A stretch of 64,000 nucleotides of DNA from Mesorhabditis belari (Eukaryota > Nematoda > Chromadorea > Rhabditida > Rhabditidae). This document shows, piece after piece, positions 63,301-64,000 of the stretch. Numbering within the stretch: the first letter of the stretch is position 1; the number at the start of each line of letters is the position of its first letter. The notes under the pieces were generated by a model. That model ran no database searches. It was not told where the DNA came from and saw only the letters and a program-made list of their open reading frames with translations. The position numbers were made by a program, and so were the translations under genes. Location: contig CAUEEP010000914.1 in NCBI GenBank assembly GCA_958450365.1, positions 1,254,501-1,318,500 of the forward strand, in the 5' to 3' direction.

Positions 63301-64000
63301 CTAAGCCTGGGCCCAAGCCTGGGCCTAAGCCTAAGCCCAAGCCAAGCCTAGCCCAAGCCTGATCCCAAGCTCAAGCCTAAGCCTAAGCCTCAGCTCATCT
63401 ACCGTAACCCACTTCAACACTCGATGCGTCAACCCAATCGAATCGGCTTTCCCGTTTTTGTAGAACATTCGACACGACGATTGCACAAAGTAAATCCTCC
63501 TGAACAAGCTAGCTAACACTTCAAAGACTAGAAGTCTACTGTGATATCCAGATTGATCAAAAAAACCCAAAAATAGTACCTCGACTTCGCCGAGATCAGC
63601 CGATAGATCAACAGTCCCGATGAGCCACTCTTGGACACTGAAAATTGAACAATTTGCATGGTTTTTTTTGTTGAAATTCTAAGATGCGCTCCAGGATCGC
63701 GAAAAAACGAACCCTCTTTATGCGCTTCAGCCATACAAGTCGCGTCGTCGGGATGAATGAGTTCATAGAAAGAGACGGGTAAATCGGCGTCGCAGAGCTC
63801 CAAAATGTGATGCATTCTAAAAATTGGATGTCACGGTACGTTTACTGTATGAAAGAACAGCGTTATCATCTACTACAGTACAGTACTACAGTCGAGTACT
63901 GTAGGTAGAGCTACAGTACCCATTAGCTACAGTACTACGGTAGTCTCCTTACTTTGGGTCCATGCTAACGAGAGTGTTGTCTAATTGGTGTTTCGATTTG
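60346..64000 (-). CDS. bHLH-PAS family transcription factor, 3' part (runs off the window)
   Basis: DNA-binding regulator of the bHLH-PAS class; only the PAS-B end and the C-terminal tail are here. The first visible exon (about 63951-64000) gives SKHQLDNTLVSMDPK. Then MHHILELCDADLPVSFYELI and HPDDATCMAEAHKE (about 63705-63814), VSKSGSSGLLIYRLISAKS (about 63590-63640) and IYFVQSSCRMFYKNGKADSI with GLTHRVLKW (about 63415-63505) complete a PAS fold with its HPDD motif. The tail follows: SEVEGSMLLEKRSSLKAKLL (63128-63226), 62753-62840, TGRKRKAKATAITALS (about 62575-62705), LNGLQLTPQCTQLPSELLAW (about 62115-62262) and SMTYPPIFPSFPEVLPGFDY to TGA at 60346-60348. Among worm members CKY-1 (NPAS4-like) seems the best guess, but the bHLH part is outside the window. 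A TTAA transposon lies in the last intron. Confidence 0.7.
61068..61954. mobile_element. TTAA-flanked inverted-repeat DNA transposon, copy 2
   Basis: Flanked by TTAA at 61068-61071 and 61951-61954. Ends AGGGGGGTATTAATCGCGGC and GCGATTAATACCCCCCCCCT. The interior is homologous to 18289-19193 but reversed relative to it (TTCTTTAGACTTTCGATCTA here on the plus strand, there on the minus). A short acidic reading frame, with EKLLYLSEDESEQEEELL, follows an in-frame stop; it could be what is left of a transposase N-terminus. One terminal arm is shorter than in copy 1. The element sits in the last intron of the bHLH-PAS gene. Confidence 0.8.
62430..62555. repeat. GGCTACA and AGCAGTACAGTA tandem repeats
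   Basis: Four to five GGGCTACA units followed by TAAGCAGTACAG and TAACCTCTACAG units, in a bHLH-PAS intron, ending just beyond an exon donor at about 62573. Confidence 0.75.
63265..63400. repeat. CCTAAGCCTGGGC tandem repeat
   Basis: About 14 copies of a 6- to 12-base unit (AAGCCT, GGGCCT, AAGCCC), in a bHLH-PAS intron directly next to the donor side of the exon at about 63415-63505. Confidence 0.8.

Overview
The window is eukaryotic and almost certainly nematode. Genes are broken into many small exons by introns that often run only 40-60 bases. Acceptors read TTTTAG or TTTCAG, intergenic DNA is A/T-rich, and the best matches for the genes are animal proteins with known worm counterparts. The species cannot be told from the sequence. 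All gene models were spliced by eye, so exon ends are approximate unless a boundary is spelled out.

Left part (1-25,000) is compact and ordinary. In order it carries a pyruvate dehydrogenase phosphatase (minus), a TMEM14-like membrane protein (minus) and an SLC25A44-type mitochondrial carrier (minus). Next come an intronless 471-codon ORF that looks like a nucleoprotein of a negative-strand RNA virus (plus), an NSD/MES-4-type histone methyltransferase (plus), a TTAA-flanked transposon, and a DIS3L2-type 3'-5' exoribonuclease (minus). Small TA-flanked elements and a deleted mariner sit in the introns.

Middle part (25,000-48,000) is repeat-rich. It holds nested hairpin elements, an orphan first exon of ribosomal protein L35, and an inverted, intron-containing, near-identical 750-bp copy of the 3' end of the DIS3L2 gene. 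A PFTAIRE-type cyclin-dependent kinase (CDK14/15; minus, about 10 kb) has introns swollen by tandem arrays. After it come long tandem arrays (including two perfect-decamer arrays), a LINE remnant, a second mariner remnant and a pogo-like palindromic element.

Right part (48,000-64,000) holds an SLC26/SulP anion transporter (plus) whose introns are again filled with short tandem arrays and a mosaic pseudo-exon. It is followed by minisatellites, a 1.2-kb homopolymer-rich stretch that may be an assembly artefact, and the 3' part of a bHLH-PAS type transcription factor (minus) that runs off the right edge. A second, inverted copy of the TTAA element lies in an intron of that last gene.

The genes do not form a pathway. 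The strongest leads are the intact virus-like ORF, the recent DNA-level inverted duplication of the DIS3L2 tail, and the way tandem arrays begin next to splice donors or tRNA-like sequences.
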